64,000 nt of DNA from Shewanella benthica (GCA_023284085.1 JAKVHY010000014.1:62001-126000); one strand, 5' to 3'. Positions 34,645 through 45,970 are shown, counted from the stretch's first letter. The notes: a model not told the origin generated them from the letters alone. Numbers and translations: made by a program.

Positions 34645-34674
34645 TTGGTGCTACTAATGCTATAGAAAAAACAA

Positions 34675-34706
34675 GGCCCCTATTTCTATAATGAGAAATA
34701 GGGGCC
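34675..34706. terminator. Bidirectional terminator before rarD stop
   Basis: GGCCCCTATTTCT (34675-34687) pairs with AGAAATAGGGGCC (34694-34706) over a 6-base loop. On the minus strand it is followed by TTGTTTTTTCT, which suits rarD; on the plus strand it closes the receptor fragment. Confidence 0.9.
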
Positions 34707-34715
34707 TCTTGATGA

Positions 34716-35612
34716 TTAGCTTGTAGGTTGCTGTTTCTTGCGTTTGTAGAACATATCTATGGTGAATACGACCAAGGCTCCCCAGATAAACAAGAAGGTG
34801 ATTCCTTTCTCTAGATCGAATGATTCGCCATAGAGGGTGACAGCTAAGATAAACATGATACTAGGGCCGAGATACTGAATGAAGCCCAATACTGATAGCG
34901 GGATCCTCACCGCCGCAGCGGCGAAACAGAGCAAGGGTATGGTGGTCACTATGCCTGCCGCCAATAGCAGCAGATTGAGTGACATCTCGTTGGTCATCAT
35001 GTTGGTTAATGAGCCGCCCACATTGGCAAGCAGGTAGATGAGTGCAACCGGGAATAGGATGGCTGTCTCGACCAGCAAGCCTGTCTTGGCATCGACATTA
35101 ACCTTCTTACGTAGTAGACCGTAGAGGCCAAATGAGCAGGCAAGACCCAAAGATACCAGGGGAATTGAGCCAAACGAGATCAACTGAACCATAACGCCAC
35201 TAGCGGCCAGTGCGACGGCAAACCATTGCAGTTTCCGCAGTCGCTCGCCCAGAAAGGCCATGCCTAACATGACATTCACCAGAGGGTTGATGAAATAACC
35301 TAAGCTGGCATCCAACATATGATCATTATTGATGGCCCAGATAAACAGCAGCCAGTTAGCCGCGATCAGGATTGAGGTCAAGGTTAGCACCATGAGCTGC
35401 TTCGGCCGCTTCAACACTTGTCTGAGGCGAGAGAAACCACCGAATACCATCATGAGTATAGTGACAAACACGAATGACCAGATCACCCGATGTATTAAGA
35501 TCTCGGTTGCAGAAACCTGTCCCAGCAACTTGAAATACAGTGGCGCGAAGCCCCAGAGAGTATAAGCACAAATAGCAAAGACTATGCCTTTGCGGTGTTC
35601 AGAATCGAGCAT
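34716..35612 (-). CDS. rarD: RarD-type EamA-family inner-membrane transporter
   Basis: The 298-aa protein has about ten hydrophobic helices and the EamA/RarD opening GIVFAICAYTLWGFAPLYFK. Family members are drug/metabolite superfamily permeases; RarD is named for chloramphenicol sensitivity, with the substrate unproven. I start at the ATG at 35612, where the similarity to RarD begins. The frame runs on upstream over the yigI 3' end, which is unlikely to be translated. Order rarD-yigI-recQ matches E. coli without pldA. Confidence 0.9.
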   Translation of the reverse strand: MLDSEHRKGIVFAICAYTLWGFAPLYFKLLGQVSATEILIHRVIWSFVFVTILMMVFGGFSRLRQVLKRPKQLMVLTLTSILIAANWLLFIWAINNDHMLDASLGYFINPLVNVMLGMAFLGERLRKLQWFAVALAASGVMVQLISFGSIPLVSLGLACSFGLYGLLRKKVNVDAKTGLLVETAILFPVALIYLLANVGGSLTNMMTNEMSLNLLLLAAGIVTTIPLLCFAAAAVRIPLSVLGFIQYLGPSIMFILAVTLYGESFDLEKGITFLFIWGALVVFTIDMFYKRKKQQPTS

Positions 35613-35757
35613 GAATAGAACTACAAAATGAGAAAGTGCCTCATTGTATTCCTCAAGCCTTACAGCCTCAAGGTTAAAACTGTGATTAACAGTTTCATGC
35701 CTGCCTACTGAAAATGACACTAGGAAAGTCAGGTTGACAGACATGAACGGATTGGCA

Positions 35758-36222
35758 TTAGCCAACCATGTAGGTGCCAGTGCCGAAGGCGATGTGATCG
35801 CCACGCTCGTTATGCAGTTCCATGCGGCAGACTGACACACGATTTCCGGCGCGGATCACAGTGCCAGTGCCGGTAAATATCTCACCTCTGCCGGGCCTGA
35901 GGTAATCTATTCTTAGATCTATGGTGCCTAAAGTTTGCAAGCGGCTCTGTAGTTCTTCTACGCTCCAGTCGTCTCGGCTGGCGACTAAACCCGAGAAGGC
36001 GGTCAGTCCACCGACAACGTCGAGTACCGTGGCCGTGACGCCGCCATGGAGGATCTGCTGGTGGATATTGCCGATAAGCTCAGGCTTCATATTGACGCTA
36101 ACTTCGACGCCATCGATATCATAACGTTTGATGTCCATGCCCAAGAGGTTATGAAACGGCACTTGCTTATCGAACACCTCGGCCACTCTCTTAAGAATTT
36201 CGGCTTGCACTGGATTGGTCAT
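35758..36222 (-). CDS. yigI: YigI-family hot-dog thioesterase
   Basis: The 154-aa protein has the hot-dog thioesterase pattern: FHNLLGMDIKRYD, the active-site region LHGGVTATVLDVVGGLTA, and IDLRIDYLRPGRG. Related enzymes hydrolyse acyl-CoA thioesters. I prefer the ATG at 36222, spaced 6 bases from AAGGG, over the ATG two codons earlier. It is divergent from recQ. Confidence 0.9.
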   Translation of the reverse strand: MTNPVQAEILKRVAEVFDKQVPFHNLLGMDIKRYDIDGVEVSVNMKPELIGNIHQQILHGGVTATVLDVVGGLTAFSGLVASRDDWSVEELQSRLQTLGTIDLRIDYLRPGRGEIFTGTGTVIRAGNRVSVCRMELHNERGDHIAFGTGTYMVG

Positions 36223-36387
36223 AAGCATCCCTTAATACGACTTTAAATGGGTCGTTGATTATTATTAGAGCAATTAATCTATCGCTTATTTACCTTGGTA
36301 TGCAAGATTATTCTCAAACATTAGCCGATCATGAGAGACAAGAGGCGCGAGCTTTAATAGAATGGTCGGCCTAATTTCAGACTCCCG

Positions 36388-38220
36388 ATGCCCATGGACC
36401 AAGTGATGCCGCAACCTCAATCAGATCCACTCTCTTCGAGCCTGCAGTCGGTATTCGGCTACCGCACCTTCAGAAAGGGCCAGCGGGAGGTGATCGAGCA
36501 GATCTGTGCCGGTGTCGATTGCCTGGTGATCATGCCGACAGGTGGTGGTAAGAGCCTGTGCTATCAACTCCCTGCATTGCAGATGCCCGGTTTGACCATA
36601 GTGGTCTCACCGCTGATCTCCCTGATGAAAGATCAGGTCGATAGCCTGCAGCAGATGGGAGTCAATGCCGGATACCTAAATTCATCTCAGGCAGGGGAAG
36701 AGCGCGCCAGGATCCTCAGGGAGATGCACAGCGGCGAGCTAAAACTGCTTTATGTTTCTCCGGAGCGTTTGCTGCAAGCCAGCTTTATCGACCGTTTACA
36801 TGAACTGCATATCTCGCTTTTCGCCATAGATGAGGCCCATTGTATCTCCCAATGGGGTCATGATTTCAGGCCCGAGTATGCGGCGCTAGGCAGGCTGAGA
36901 CAGTATTTTCCCCATGTGCCTATCATGGCGTTGACGGCCACGGCGGATCAGGCCACCAGACTGGATATCTGCCAACGTCTGACCATTACTCCCTTCTCCT
37001 TTCTCACTAGTTTCGATCGTCCGAATATTCGCTACACAGTGGCCGAGAAGCTCAATGCCGCTAATCAGTTACGTCAGTTCGTTACTGCCCAGAATGGTAG
37101 CAGTGGCATCATCTATTGTGGCAGCCGTAGACGAGTCGATGAGGTAGCGGAGCGTCTGAGACTCCAGGGTCATAATGCCGACTCCTATCATGCGGGCAGG
37201 ACTCAGGAGGAGAGGGCCGATGTTCAAGACCGCTTCTTGAAAGATCAACTCGATATCGTGGTGGCAACCGTGGCATTTGGCATGGGCATCAACAAGTCCA
37301 ATGTTCGCTACGTGGTGCATTACGATATCCCCAAGAGCGTAGAGTCATATTATCAAGAGACGGGGCGCGCCGGACGTGATGGTTTAGATTCTGAGGCCTT
37401 GATGTTGTTCGACCCCGCCGATATCGGCCGGGTACGCCATCTGATACAGCAATCTGAGCCGGGTCCCCAGCAGCAGGTCGAGTTGCATAAGCTCAATACC
37501 ATGGCCGCTTTTGCCGAGGCGCAGACCTGTCGTCGTCAGGTGCTGCTGCACTATTTCGACGAGAGTGCCGAAGAGCCCTGTGGTAACTGTGATATCTGTT
37601 TGGACCCGCCTAAGCGATATAACGGCATTCAAGATGCACAGAAGGTACTCTCCAGCATCTATCGTTTGAAGCAAGGCTTCGGCATCAATCACCTCATCGA
37701 GGTGTTGCGTGGCTCTAAGGCCGCCAATGTGCTGGACCGCGGCCATGATAAGTTATCAACCTGGGGAATAGGCAAAGACAAGACTCATGAATATTGGTTG
37801 AGTATCATCAGGCAGATAATCCACTTAGGCTTTGCCAGTCAGGATATTACCCGGGGTTCGTCGGTCAAGTTGAACCCCTCGGCGCGAGCGGTGCTCAAAG
37901 GAGAAGTTGAGTTATTGTTGGCAGAGCCGAGAATCATACTGCAAACCACTTCTAAGCGTCGTAGTGGCAGTACTCGTGCGCCATTGAATTATGATCGTAA
38001 GTTATTTGCCAGATTGAAGCTGCTGCGTAGACGCTTGGCTGAAGAGCTGGATGTGCCGCCTTATCTGGTATTTAACGATGCGACCCTGGCCGAAATGGCG
38101 GCCATGACTCCCACGAGTCCAGGCGAAATGTTGGCTGTTAACGGTGTCGGTGAGCGTAAGTTAGGCCGTTTCGGTGGTGAATTCCTCGATGAGATCGCTA
38201 ATTACCTGGCTGATAGCTAG
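36388..38220 (+). CDS. recQ: ATP-dependent DNA helicase RecQ
   Basis: The 610-aa protein has Walker A MPTGGGKSLCYQ (residues ~50-61), DEAH near 148, the RQC zinc cysteines (CRRQVLLHYFDE and CGNCDIC), and a C-terminal HRDC domain (~530-605). RecQ is a 3'-5' helicase acting with RecJ in the RecF recombination pathway. The length equals that of E. coli RecQ. Immediately downstream the last ~60 bases of the gene are repeated (38230-38291). Confidence 0.97.
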   Translation: MPMDQVMPQPQSDPLSSSLQSVFGYRTFRKGQREVIEQICAGVDCLVIMPTGGGKSLCYQLPALQMPGLTIVVSPLISLMKDQVDSLQQMGVNAGYLNSSQAGEERARILREMHSGELKLLYVSPERLLQASFIDRLHELHISLFAIDEAHCISQWGHDFRPEYAALGRLRQYFPHVPIMALTATADQATRLDICQRLTITPFSFLTSFDRPNIRYTVAEKLNAANQLRQFVTAQNGSSGIIYCGSRRRVDEVAERLRLQGHNADSYHAGRTQEERADVQDRFLKDQLDIVVATVAFGMGINKSNVRYVVHYDIPKSVESYYQETGRAGRDGLDSEALMLFDPADIGRVRHLIQQSEPGPQQQVELHKLNTMAAFAEAQTCRRQVLLHYFDESAEEPCGNCDICLDPPKRYNGIQDAQKVLSSIYRLKQGFGINHLIEVLRGSKAANVLDRGHDKLSTWGIGKDKTHEYWLSIIRQIIHLGFASQDITRGSSVKLNPSARAVLKGEVELLLAEPRIILQTTSKRRSGSTRAPLNYDRKLFARLKLLRRRLAEELDVPPYLVFNDATLAEMAAMTPTSPGEMLAVNGVGERKLGRFGGEFLDEIANYLADS

Positions 38221-38291
38221 GAGTATGAACTAAGCCGTTTCGGCGGTGAATTATCTTGATAAGATCGCTAATTATCTAGCTGATAGCTAGG
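38161..38291. repeat. Diverged tandem duplication of the recQ 3' end
   Basis: The segment 38161-38221 (end of recQ including GCTGATAGCTAGG) is repeated with some changes at 38230-38291. A shorter third piece (GGGCTAAGCCGTTTC) lies just after, near 38310. The second copy has an in-frame stop and is not coding. It looks like a slipped or unequal duplication that has since drifted. Confidence 0.85.
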
Positions 38292-38316
38292 TAATCCTGA
38301 TGCAGGTGAGCATGGG

Positions 38317-40068
38317 CTAAGCCGTTTCTGTGCTAAGGCTTGCCTGTTTCCGGTTCTTCAACATTAACAGTTTTACCTTGGCTCGTTTTATCAAAGACTC
38401 GAGGCTGTCCTGCTGTTGTAATTTTGCATAGCCAATATTAGCTCGATCACCTTGCTGTAGTGGCAGCATCACTGCTTTAATCTGTTCGATAATCTTTAAG
38501 GTGCCTTTCTCCTGTGTATGGGGTAACAAGATCACCAACTCCTCGTCGATAGTCGTGGTGATTATGTCTTGCTCTCTGAGGAGGTTCTCCAGTCTCGTTT
38601 GCAAAATAGGTCGATCGGCATGAAAAATATGTCTGGAATCGATAAGAATAAGACTCAAGTGGACACCGACAAGTTTGCTGTGGCCGATCAGTTTATCTAT
38701 TCTCTGTTCGAGTGAACTGGCTATTTTGGGTGCTTGCGCGAGCTTAGTCGATTTTCGTCTCTGTCTTATGGTTATAAGAGCCACGAGGATGAATAGAGTC
38801 AGTAGCATATATTCACTCTTAAACTGAGTTTGACTGCCTAATATGGGACTGTGTTTATCTAGGGCAGAATGTGCAATCTGTTGTCGGCTCAGGCGAGTAT
38901 TTAATTGCTGTAAGCGCGTATCCTTGATGAAGTTAAAGGTATTTTCTGCAGCATCGAATTTGAGTACCTGGTAATGATATGCCTGTTCGAAATTGCCCTG
39001 ATCAAGGTAATAGGCACTCAAGACCTGATAACAAAGTACTAACTCATGATATTTAGAGGTTTGTAGACCCGTTGCTATGGCTTGGTTCATCAGGGTCATG
39101 GCTTTGGGCTGGTTGCCGCTTGTCAGTAGCACTTCGGCAAGTAGACGTTGGGTACGTAATTTTTCTATGGTGCTTTTTTGTTTAATGAAGGTATGTAAAC
39201 TGATCTCTAATAGTTGAATCGCTCGATTGTAATTTTCTCTACTATATTCCAGCTGCGCAATATCCTTGTAACTCACGGCAAGCTCGAAAGCCGTTTCGAG
39301 TTCTGGTAATAAATTTTTTGCCTCTTTAATCAGTTGGTCACTGGATATGGAGCGGTTAAGCTGAGCCATTTTTGCCACTTGTATGCTGGCTGTGAGTAGC
39401 ACCTTACCCTTGGGAGCATCTCTAACAAGGGCTTTTTCTAATAACAGGTAGGCTGGTTTAAATTGACTGTTTTTGGCTAGCAATTGGCTCATGGCGAGTG
39501 TGATACTGATCCTCGGTGCCAGCACCCAATTGACTGCTTGAAATTGAGTATCGGCATAGATATCACTGGCTAAACCGAGATCTTCGAATGCGCTGCTGTA
39601 GCTGTCCATCTGAGTGTCTATTATGCCTCTAAGCCTTAATCCATTCACCAGGGACTGAGGTTGTTTCAGCTCTCTGGACAGCATTATAGAGCTGTCTAGT
39701 ATGGGTAATGCCTGTCGGTAATCACCATAGTTACTGAATGCGCCTGCCATACAGTTGAGAAAATAGGGACGTGCCTGATCTAGCTTGAGAATCTTCGCCT
39801 TAGCTTCATTCATACGGGCGATGTTAATTGCCGCCTCATTTTCGCCTAATTGCAGGAAGGTTTCACATCTCAGTAGCGAGAGCCTTAATTTATCTGTCTC
39901 AGTAAGCTTGATGGGGGAGGTAATGTTTTCTAGGGTGTTAATCTCACTGAGGGCTTGACTAGGATATTGATAAAGGAGCCTGTCGATCGTATCGAGTCTG
40001 TCTTGTGTGTTTGCCCATGCTGGCGCTAGCCAGAACGTGAGGCAAAGCACTAAGAGACGAAAGATCAT
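38317..40068 (-). CDS. TPR sensor protein with degenerate GGDEF-like domain
   Basis: The 583-aa protein has a signal peptide (residues 1-20), ~350 residues of TPR-like helical repeats (AKILKLDQARPYF, FSNYGDYRQALPILD, YSRENYNRAIQLLE), one membrane helix (EYMLLTLFILVALITI, ~420) and a C-terminal ~150-residue cytoplasmic domain. That domain has the layout of a GGDEF cyclase, but the active-site loop reads TTTIDEELVILLP, so diguanylate cyclase activity is unlikely. It may be a periplasmic sensor whose output is protein interaction. It is a single gene, convergent with recQ. Confidence 0.75.
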   Translation of the reverse strand: MIFRLLVLCLTFWLAPAWANTQDRLDTIDRLLYQYPSQALSEINTLENITSPIKLTETDKLRLSLLRCETFLQLGENEAAINIARMNEAKAKILKLDQARPYFLNCMAGAFSNYGDYRQALPILDSSIMLSRELKQPQSLVNGLRLRGIIDTQMDSYSSAFEDLGLASDIYADTQFQAVNWVLAPRISITLAMSQLLAKNSQFKPAYLLLEKALVRDAPKGKVLLTASIQVAKMAQLNRSISSDQLIKEAKNLLPELETAFELAVSYKDIAQLEYSRENYNRAIQLLEISLHTFIKQKSTIEKLRTQRLLAEVLLTSGNQPKAMTLMNQAIATGLQTSKYHELVLCYQVLSAYYLDQGNFEQAYHYQVLKFDAAENTFNFIKDTRLQQLNTRLSRQQIAHSALDKHSPILGSQTQFKSEYMLLTLFILVALITIRQRRKSTKLAQAPKIASSLEQRIDKLIGHSKLVGVHLSLILIDSRHIFHADRPILQTRLENLLREQDIITTTIDEELVILLPHTQEKGTLKIIEQIKAVMLPLQQGDRANIGYAKLQQQDSLESLIKRAKVKLLMLKNRKQASLSTETA

Positions 40069-40406
40069 TGGGTGAAGCTCCGTTTACTTATTCGAAATCC
40101 ATGTGGCAGGCATTATAACTAATTTGATGCATTAAAAAACAACAGAGTATGATTTAGAACTATTTGTTGCAAAATCGACTTATTATCGAGATATCCTAGG
40201 TAAATGGCTGCTGATTATAGGGTTAATGAAAAGACAGCCGAGGTTTAAAGGTGTTTACTCTGGTCTAATCAGGTGAAAATGAAAAGAATGGGGTTGACAC
40301 TTGAGCCGCCACACGTTAAAAATTAACCGTTCTTTACGAAACTAACGTCATAATCGAGTATTAACTTGCTGCATAATTAATTATGCACACTGAATAAATA
40401 AGACAG
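40069..40406. other. Promoter and leader region of the leucine operon
   Basis: No protein gene is seen in this stretch. It lies between the divergent TPR gene and leuL and contains the likely leu promoter at 40294-40322. The left part should also hold the promoter of the TPR gene. Confidence 0.7.
40294..40322 (+). promoter_or_regulatory. Candidate sigma-70 promoter of leuLABCD
   Basis: A perfect -35 TTGACA (40294-40299) is followed after 17 bases by TAAAAA (40317-40322), a 4 of 6 match to the -10 consensus. It lies 84 bp upstream of the leader-peptide start, a normal distance for an attenuated operon. Confidence 0.6.
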
Positions 40407-40475
40407 ATGAATATAAAACGTGCATTACTCAACCTCCTCATTCTCATTCTCGCAGGTCCTGCGCGGAGGATGTAG
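40407..40475 (+). CDS. leuL: leu operon leader peptide
   Basis: A 22-codon frame begins ATG at 40407 (MNIKRALLNLLILILAG) and contains six leucine codons within nine residues, mostly CTC, plus isoleucines. It is followed by a Rho-independent terminator and then leuA, the classical layout of leucine attenuation: ribosome stalling at Leu codons when charged tRNA-Leu is low prevents the terminator forming. A weak AGA-type ribosome binding site precedes it. Confidence 0.9.
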   Translation: MNIKRALLNLLILILAGPARRM

Positions 40476-40508
40476 TGTTGCACACTCGATAGAGAAACAG
40501 CATTCACA

Positions 40509-40540
40509 AACCCCGCGCTAACAACCGCGGGGTTTTTTGT
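40509..40540 (+). terminator. Transcription attenuator of the leu operon
   Basis: AACCCCGCG (40509-40517) pairs with CGCGGGGTT (40526-40534) across an 8-base loop, followed by TTTTGTTTTT. The leader sequence GCAGGTCCTGCGCGGAGG (40452-40469) holds bases that could form the competing antiterminator. Confidence 0.9.
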
Positions 40541-40583
40541 TTTTAAGCGCAAATAATAATTAGGTCTTCCACGGAGAAACCAG

Positions 40584-42155
40584 ATGTCTAACCGAGTAAT
40601 TATTTTTGATACGACCCTACGTGATGGCGAACAGGCCTTGGCGGCAAGCTTAACGGTTAAGGAAAAGCTACAGATAGCGCTATCTCTGGAACGACTGGGT
40701 GTTGACGTGATGGAGGTGGGTTTTCCTGTTTCATCTCCGGGAGATTTTAAGTCTGTTCAGACCATAGCCCGTACGATAAAAAACAGCCGAGTCTGTGCTC
40801 TGTCCCGTGCCTTGGAAAAAGATATCGATGCAGCGGCTCAGTCACTGTCGGTTGCCGAACAGTTCCGTATTCATACCTTCATCTCCACTTCTACCATACA
40901 TGTTGAAAGTAAGCTGAAGCGTTCTTTCGATCAGGTATTAGAGATGGCGGTTGGCGCCATCAAGTATGCACGTCGATTCACCGACGATGTCGAGTTCTCC
41001 TGTGAAGATGCGGGTCGCACGCCTATTGACAACCTATGTCGCATGGTCGAAGAGGCGATTAAAGCGGGTGCCAGGACGATTAATATTCCCGATACCGTAG
41101 GTTACACCATACCAAGCGAATTTGGTTCCATCATAGAAACCTTGTTTAACCGAGTACCTAACATAGATCAGGCGGTGATTTCGGTTCACTGTCACGATGA
41201 CTTGGGCATGTCTGTCGCTAACTCGATAACGGCCATACAGCATGGTGCACGTCAGATTGAATGTACGGTCAATGGCATCGGCGAGCGGGCGGGTAACTGT
41301 TCTCTGGAAGAGATAGCCATGATCTTGTCTACCCGTAAGGCAAAACTTGGCTTCGAAACCGGTATCAATGCCAAAGAGATCCATCGTACTTCAAATCTGG
41401 TCAGCCAGTTGTGTAACATGCCAGTACAGGCTAACAAGGCGATAGTCGGTGCTAATGCATTCACTCATTCATCGGGTATTCATCAAGATGGCATGCTTAA
41501 GTCACAGAATACCTACGAGATCATGACGCCAGAGAGCATAGGGCTACCCCGTAATAATCTCAATATGACTTCGCGATCGGGACGTCATGTGATCAAGCAT
41601 CGCATGGCCGAGATGGGTTATAGCGAGAGCGATTACGATATGGATACCTTGTATACCTCCTTCGTCGAGCTGGCGGACAAGAAGGGTCAGGTATTTGATT
41701 ATGACCTCGAGGCACTGGTTTTCATAGAGGCTCAGGCCGATGAGGACGCGCATTATAAATTGCAGCAGCTGGTGGTCCATTCTGATTCTACCCAAGGAAA
41801 TGCAACTGCGACGGTTAAAGTTGAAATCGATGGGCAGACTGTCACAGAGGCGGCCACGGGTAACGGTCCTGTGGATGCTGCCTATAATGCCATCGCCCGT
41901 GCCAGCAAGTGTGAAGTGAATATTACCAGCTATAAGCTAAGCGCCAAGGGTGAGGGACAAGACGCCCTGGGTCAGGTCGATATCGAGGCGAGCTATCAGC
42001 AGCAGAGCTTCCATGGTGTCGGGCTAGCGACCGATGTGGTTGAGGCTTCGGTTCAGGCGCTGATACATGTGATGAACCTGACTTGGCGTGCAGATAAGGT
42101 TGCCGATTGCAAAGAGAAGATTCAGCAGAAGCATAGCGAGTTAGGCGGCGTATAA
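40584..42155 (+). CDS. leuA: 2-isopropylmalate synthase
   Basis: The 523-aa protein condenses acetyl-CoA with 2-ketoisovalerate, the first step of leucine synthesis. It has the HMGL-like catalytic barrel ([39 protein letters not shown]) and a C-terminal regulatory domain that normally binds leucine (~390-520). A GGAG ribosome binding site is upstream. It is the first structural gene after the attenuator. Confidence 0.97.
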   Translation: MSNRVIIFDTTLRDGEQALAASLTVKEKLQIALSLERLGVDVMEVGFPVSSPGDFKSVQTIARTIKNSRVCALSRALEKDIDAAAQSLSVAEQFRIHTFISTSTIHVESKLKRSFDQVLEMAVGAIKYARRFTDDVEFSCEDAGRTPIDNLCRMVEEAIKAGARTINIPDTVGYTIPSEFGSIIETLFNRVPNIDQAVISVHCHDDLGMSVANSITAIQHGARQIECTVNGIGERAGNCSLEEIAMILSTRKAKLGFETGINAKEIHRTSNLVSQLCNMPVQANKAIVGANAFTHSSGIHQDGMLKSQNTYEIMTPESIGLPRNNLNMTSRSGRHVIKHRMAEMGYSESDYDMDTLYTSFVELADKKGQVFDYDLEALVFIEAQADEDAHYKLQQLVVHSDSTQGNATATVKVEIDGQTVTEAATGNGPVDAAYNAIARASKCEVNITSYKLSAKGEGQDALGQVDIEASYQQQSFHGVGLATDVVEASVQALIHVMNLTWRADKVADCKEKIQQKHSELGGV

Positions 42156-42188
42156 GAAAGTTAATAATTATTTGAATAGTAAAATTAA

Positions 42189-43313
<1,125 letters not shown>

Positions 43314-43393
43314 TTAAGACGTTATATAAACATGACATGAGGGATGGTTTTACTGTCTCGGTTATTACATTAACTGTAGGGGAGAGCTAACTC

Positions 43394-44794
43394 ATGGCTA
43401 AGACTTTATATGAAAAGGTTTGGGATGCGCATATCGTCATTGAGAATGAGGGTGAAGCGCCACTTATCTATGTAGACAGACATCTGGTCCATGAGGTGAC
43501 ATCACCTCAGGCATTCAGTGGTTTGAGGGCGGCGGGTCGTAAAATGCGTGCGCCAGAGAAAACTTTCGCAACCATGGATCATAACACCTCGACTAAGAGT
43601 GCAAGCCTGGATGCTTTGAGTCCTATGGCTCGAATCCAGGTAGAAACACTGCAGGATAACTGTAAAGAGTTTGGTGTGCGCCTCTATGACATACATCATA
43701 AGAACCAAGGTATAGTGCATGTGATGGGGCCTGAGCTCGGCATCACCATCCCCGGTTCTGTTATCGTATGTGGCGACTCTCACACCGCCACTCACGGTGC
43801 ATTTGGTGCACTGGCGTTCGGCATTGGCACCTCTGAAGTTGAGCACGTGATGGCGACGCAAACCTTGCGTCAGTTAAAAGCTAAGACGATGAAGATTGTG
43901 GTACGTGGGCATGTCGCTGCCGGGATCACAGCCAAAGATATCGTGCTTGCCATCATAGGCAAGATTGGTATGGATGGCGGCACGGGTTATGTGGTCGAGT
44001 TCTGTGGTGAGGCTATCGAAGCCTTAACCATGGAAGGTCGCATGACTGTGTGTAATATGGCCATTGAGATGGGGGCTAAGGCGGGAATGATTGCGCCGGA
44101 TGCTACTACTGTCGAATATATGAAAGGGCGTGAATTTTCACCCAAGGGCAAAGCTTGGGAGCAAGCGGTAGCGGATTGGGCCGAATTAACAACCGATGAA
44201 GATGCAGTTTTTGATGCGATAGTCATGCTCGAGGCCGGTGATATAGCGCCGCAGCTCACATGGGGAACAAATCCGGGACAAGTCATTGCCATCGATGGCG
44301 TTGTACCAAACCCAGCAGATGAGCCAAACGCTACGGTTAGACACAGCATCGAAAAAGCGCTCAAGTATGTGGCGCTTTCAGCCGGGACTTGTATGACAGA
44401 TGTGAGTATCAACAAGGCCTTTATCGGTTCATGTACTAATTCTCGTATCGAAGACCTACGTGCTGCGGCCGCACAGGCTAAGGGCCGTAAGGTTGCCGCT
44501 GGTGTGATCGCGATTGTAGTACCAGGATCTGGCTTAGTTAAAGAGCAGGCGGAGGCCGAAGGACTGGATAAGATCTTTATCGACGCGGGATTCGAGTGGC
44601 GTCTACCGGGTTGCTCTATGTGTTTAGCGATGAACGATGATCGTTTAGAGGCTGGCGATCGCTGCGCCTCAACCAGTAATCGTAACTTCGAGGGTCGTCA
44701 GGGACGAGGTAGTCGTACTCACCTTGTTAGCCCAGCTATGGCCGCAGCGGCAGCTATTGCTGGTCACTTCGTAGATATTCGCAAACCTTACTAG
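43394..44794 (+). CDS. leuC: 3-isopropylmalate dehydratase large subunit
   Basis: The 466-aa aconitase-family protein works with LeuD to isomerise 2- to 3-isopropylmalate. The 4Fe-4S cysteines are in FIGSCTNSR and GCSMCLAMN, and [13 protein letters not shown] is the family signature. The 3' end with its ribosome-binding-like sequence is repeated downstream at 44837-44873. Confidence 0.97.
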   Translation: MAKTLYEKVWDAHIVIENEGEAPLIYVDRHLVHEVTSPQAFSGLRAAGRKMRAPEKTFATMDHNTSTKSASLDALSPMARIQVETLQDNCKEFGVRLYDIHHKNQGIVHVMGPELGITIPGSVIVCGDSHTATHGAFGALAFGIGTSEVEHVMATQTLRQLKAKTMKIVVRGHVAAGITAKDIVLAIIGKIGMDGGTGYVVEFCGEAIEALTMEGRMTVCNMAIEMGAKAGMIAPDATTVEYMKGREFSPKGKAWEQAVADWAELTTDEDAVFDAIVMLEAGDIAPQLTWGTNPGQVIAIDGVVPNPADEPNATVRHSIEKALKYVALSAGTCMTDVSINKAFIGSCTNSRIEDLRAAAAQAKGRKVAAGVIAIVVPGSGLVKEQAEAEGLDKIFIDAGFEWRLPGCSMCLAMNDDRLEAGDRCASTSNRNFEGRQGRGSRTHLVSPAMAAAAAIAGHFVDIRKPY

Positions 44795-44804
44795 GAGCAC
44801 CGAG

Positions 44805-44861
44805 ATGTATGAATTTTTTATAGCCGATGATGATGTCGTCGATATTCACAGAGCTTACTAG
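44805..44861 (+). CDS. 18-codon micro-ORF from duplicated leuC 3' end
   Basis: ATG at 44805, preceded by AGGAGCACCGAG, opens an 18-residue frame ending VVDIHRAY and TAG, which mirrors the leuC C-terminus VDIRKPY and its TAG. The 35-base segment at 44770-44804 matches 44837-44871 at about 30 positions, so the leuD ribosome binding region was duplicated together with the leuC tail. The micro-ORF may be a by-product, or it may keep leuC-leuD translation coupled. Confidence 0.45.
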   Translation: MYEFFIADDDVVDIHRAY

Positions 44862-44873
44862 GAGCACAGAGTA

Positions 44874-45479
44874 ATGAATCCATTTACCTCACACACTGGG
44901 CTTTCGGTCATGATCGATAGCGCTAATGTCGATACCGATCAGATCATCCCTAAGCAGTTTCTTTCTAAAGTTACTCGCGATGGTTTTGGTGTACACCTCT
45001 TCCATGATTGGCGTTATTTGGACGAGGCTGGCGATCAGCCAAATCCAGAGTTTAGCCTCAACTTTCCCAGATATAAGGGCGCATCGGTTCTCCTTACTAA
45101 GGAGAATTTTGGCTGTGGTTCTAGCCGTGAGCATGCTCCATGGGCGTTAGCCGATTTTGGTTTACGCGCCATTATCGCACCAAGCTTTGCCGATATCTTC
45201 TATGGTAACTCCATCAACAATGGCCTACTGCCGGTACGTTTGACTGATGTCGAAGTGCAGCAGTTGATGGATGAGGTTGAGGCACTAGAGGGCGCCGAGA
45301 TCAGCGTCGATCTTGAGGCCTTAACGGTCACATCTCCTTCGGGGGCAAGATTTAGTTTTGAGATTGAGACTTCGGCTCGACACAACCTACTCAATGGCTT
45401 GGATGCCATTGGTTTGACGTTAGGTTATGTCGATCAGATTGCGGCTTATGAAGCAAAACTCCCAAGCTGGAAGCTGTAA
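44874..45479 (+). CDS. leuD: 3-isopropylmalate dehydratase small subunit
   Basis: The 201-aa protein ([31 protein letters not shown]) is the swivel-domain subunit partnering LeuC. AGGAGCACAGAGTA precedes the ATG. It is the last gene of leuABCD and is followed by a terminator. Confidence 0.97.
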   Translation: MNPFTSHTGLSVMIDSANVDTDQIIPKQFLSKVTRDGFGVHLFHDWRYLDEAGDQPNPEFSLNFPRYKGASVLLTKENFGCGSSREHAPWALADFGLRAIIAPSFADIFYGNSINNGLLPVRLTDVEVQQLMDEVEALEGAEISVDLEALTVTSPSGARFSFEIETSARHNLLNGLDAIGLTLGYVDQIAAYEAKLPSWKL

Positions 45480-45970
45480 GCTTTTTTAAGCGTACATTTG
45501 TACTTAAGTGTTAAGAATCCTGAGCCGGGTGAACAAGTGTTGATCCGGCTTTTGTTTTAAATCCTAATCTACTTGCTTTATCTTATTGAAAGTATGGTTG
45601 TTTTATTTTTTCCGTGAACTAATGCAAGGTTTTGTTATTTTTACTAGTGATTTTAACTGCCAGATTTTTCCTGTTTAAGCTAACGTGTGTAAGTTGTCTC
45701 TATGGTGGTTGGCTATTGATTTTTATCATTATTTTTGTATCTCTAATCATATTCTCTCTATCCTGTGGTGACACAGCCTCATCATTGTTGACTCGAAGAC
45801 CGTTTTAAATAGCCATTTCATCTTAATAAATACTGCCTAGCTCACCATATCTAGTTAATTACTCTGAGTTATCTCTGTTGCTTGCAAAGATATTCTGCAT
45901 AAGTACACTCCAGATGCTAAAAATCGAGCTATTACTCTAAAGCTGATGTCGATTAAGAAAGATAATAATT
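45480..45970. other. Intergenic region between leuD and fadL-like gene
   Basis: It holds the leu terminator near 45523 and then about 400 bp of AT-rich DNA without a convincing gene. It must contain the promoter of the porin gene; several T/A-rich candidates exist and none stands out. Confidence 0.6.
45523..45558 (+). terminator. Terminator of leuABCD
   Basis: AGCCGG (45523-45528) and CCGGCT (45545-45550) pair across a 16-base loop and are followed by TTTGTTTT, 44 bp after leuD. Confidence 0.65.

Noticed and set aside
35613-35840. N-terminal extension of rarD
   Set aside because: It overlaps yigI on the same strand and does not resemble RarD. The true start is at 35612.
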